Shown here: positions 16,401 to 17,410 of the stretch, in pieces
Layout of the letters: every line of letters starts with the position of its first letter
How positions within the stretch are numbered: the first letter of the stretch is position 1
Assembly: GCA_036940085.1 (NCBI GenBank)
Contig: JALLBK010000766.1
Span: 1-17,410 of the forward strand
Source of the DNA: Discostella pseudostelligera
Lineage: Eukaryota; Bacillariophyta; Thalassiosirophyceae; Thalassiosirales; Thalassiosiraceae
DNA length: 17,410 nt
Reading direction: 5' to 3'
Translations under genes and position numbers: made by a program
Notes under the pieces: generated by a model
Seen by the model: only the letters and a program-made list of their open reading frames with translations
What the model was told of the DNA's origin: nothing
Database searches by the model: none

Positions 16401-17410
16401 CTGCCATCAATTGACCGTCCAATTGCAGCTCCGCGTTCAACTAGAAAGCCTAATCCCCCGCCTTGAGTGTCCCAAGAGACCAACGCATCAGGGTCTTTTT
16501 GTTTCACTATGGAAGCTATCCTCAACAAAAGACTTCTTTCCGAGTTGACTCGCTCCACACTGACATCCGATGACAACCCCATCGCACCAGTTATGACGTT
16601 GGAAGAATGACTCTTCAGATCTGTAGTGACAAGCACACAACCCTTTTCTAATATCTCCAAACTCTCTCCCCCACCTTGATCACTGCCAAACACATATGCT
16701 ACAGCAAATATGGCGTCCCTGGACGAGTCCGGAACCATAGCAATATCGTTCTGGTCTTTTGCACTTTGTATTCGACACTGCACATGGACCTCAATAGACA
16801 TGACAGTTAAGGGAGTATAAGTTGTTGATGTATTGATTTGTGTCTTCATCCCTCCACCTGCGGATACTTGCACACGTCCGCCTTGATGTCCAAGACCTGC
16901 CAATGGATCAGGCATCTCTTCCGATTTCGCCTCTTCAAATTGTGAGTATTGGGTATATGCGGAGAGGCAGGGTGGGGATCGCTCATTGTTGCTGACACTG
17001 AACTTCTGTTGTTTATCGGGCTGGCAATTCTGTGGCGATTCGGTTCGTTTCCTCTGAACCCTCATCCATGACTTCACTTGAGAAAATGATGGTGGGCGTT
17101 TCACAGGCTCCACGTGAGAGCCTGGAATAAGTAGTGGTGGAGCTCCTGGACCTCTCCATTGATGAAGAAACCAATGTGGGCATTCATCCAGAGCAACAGT
17201 TGGTAGAGCATGCCACGGCTTGGACGCGGACGCTGACATGTCCATAATTTCACCGCACCTCAATTCAACTGACTTGAAAGGACCAGCAATAAAGCGGCTG
17301 GTGGGCACTTCTGATAATTGAATTTGAGAAAAGCCGTCTCCCGACGCTTGAGACATGGAATGGGTCGTTGAAATGTACTCTTCAAAAATCACATTATCAA
17401 TGGTGGCCGA
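13481..17410 (-). CDS. REV3: DNA polymerase zeta catalytic subunit REV3, partial (4 exons, N-terminus beyond right edge)
   Basis: Exons in reading order: 17410-16187, 16122-14680, 14594-14517, 14434-13481. Introns are 64, 85 and 82 nt, all phase 0, with GTGAGT or GTAAGT donors and CAG/AAG acceptors; about 1232 residues are encoded here. This is the B-family translesion polymerase. The exonuclease-like part (LTVMSIEVHV, ALVSWDTQGGGLGFLVERGA) lacks the catalytic acidic pattern, as in REV3 generally. Polymerase motif A is CDFTALYPSLVIAYN (Asp codon 15448-15450), motif B LALKYVANVTYGYTS (14992-15018 region), motif C YGDTDS (14821-14838). Then VSLKLEKVYAQSLLQT, KKKYCGLMYE and FDAKGIET|VRRDQC across the small exon. 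The C-terminus has CysA, CALC...CQQC (13811-13876), and CysB, CSSC...CVCIDCP (13574-13726), the iron-sulfur site that binds the accessory subunits. Both catalytic and cofactor residues are intact. It acts in nuclear DNA-damage bypass with REV7. Confidence 0.95.

Noticed and set aside
1..17410. CRISPR array, tRNA, rRNA, transposon or integrated virus
   Set aside because: No spaced direct repeats, cloverleaf-like stretch, terminal inverted repeats, transposase, reverse transcriptase or capsid-like frames were found by eye; a tRNAscan or RepeatMasker run could still find degenerate copies.

Overview
The window is nuclear DNA of a photosynthetic stramenopile, most likely a centric diatom of the Thalassiosira type. 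Three things suggest this. Introns are short (64-223 nt) with GT...AG ends. Two small proteins have a signal peptide followed by Ala-Phe at the expected cleavage point (CHAFIAP in the co-chaperonin, SLAFVV in an unknown protein), the bipartite plastid-targeting signal of algae with a secondary red plastid. A leucine-rich repeat protein belongs to a repeat style common in diatom genomes. Genus is an inference; no marker gene is present.

Layout, left to right. Minus strand 1-1482 is a RABL6/Parf-like GTPase that runs off the left edge. Plus 1768-2220 is a small plastid-targeted single-pass protein of unknown function. Minus 2531-2830 is ribosomal protein eS25. Plus 3708-4831 (three exons) is a Hop-like TPR domain fused to prefoldin subunit 1. 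Plus 5301-6164 (two exons) is a plastid double-Cpn10 co-chaperonin (Cpn20). Plus 6587-7048 is a small unknown membrane protein, convergent with minus 7135-8193, a secretory-pathway protein of unknown function. Minus 8602-10785 is a fusion of a leucine carboxyl methyltransferase-like domain and a GNAT acetyltransferase. Plus 10893-12251 is a polyglutamine/LRR protein whose C-terminal part continues in another frame to 12526. A stretch at 12757-13220 looks like a broken gene. Minus 13481-17410 is the 3' two-thirds or so of REV3, the catalytic subunit of DNA polymerase zeta (four exons, N-terminus beyond the right edge).

The genes are ordinary eukaryotic monocistronic units and I see no operon-like system. 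A loose theme is proteostasis: eS25, a TPR-prefoldin that should dock on Hsp70/Hsp90, and a plastid chaperonin cofactor lie side by side. The most unusual items are two domain fusions. One is TPR plus prefoldin 1 with a complete EEVD-binding clamp. The other is LCMT plus GNAT, which combines a PP2A-type carboxyl methyltransferase fold with an acetyltransferase in one chain.

Intergenic regions hold paired E2F-like GGCGGGA motifs, a four-copy CACGTGG (G-box) cluster, an (AG)23 microsatellite, a 7-bp tandem repeat and a 40-bp tandem duplication. I found no tRNA, rRNA, transposon or CRISPR array.
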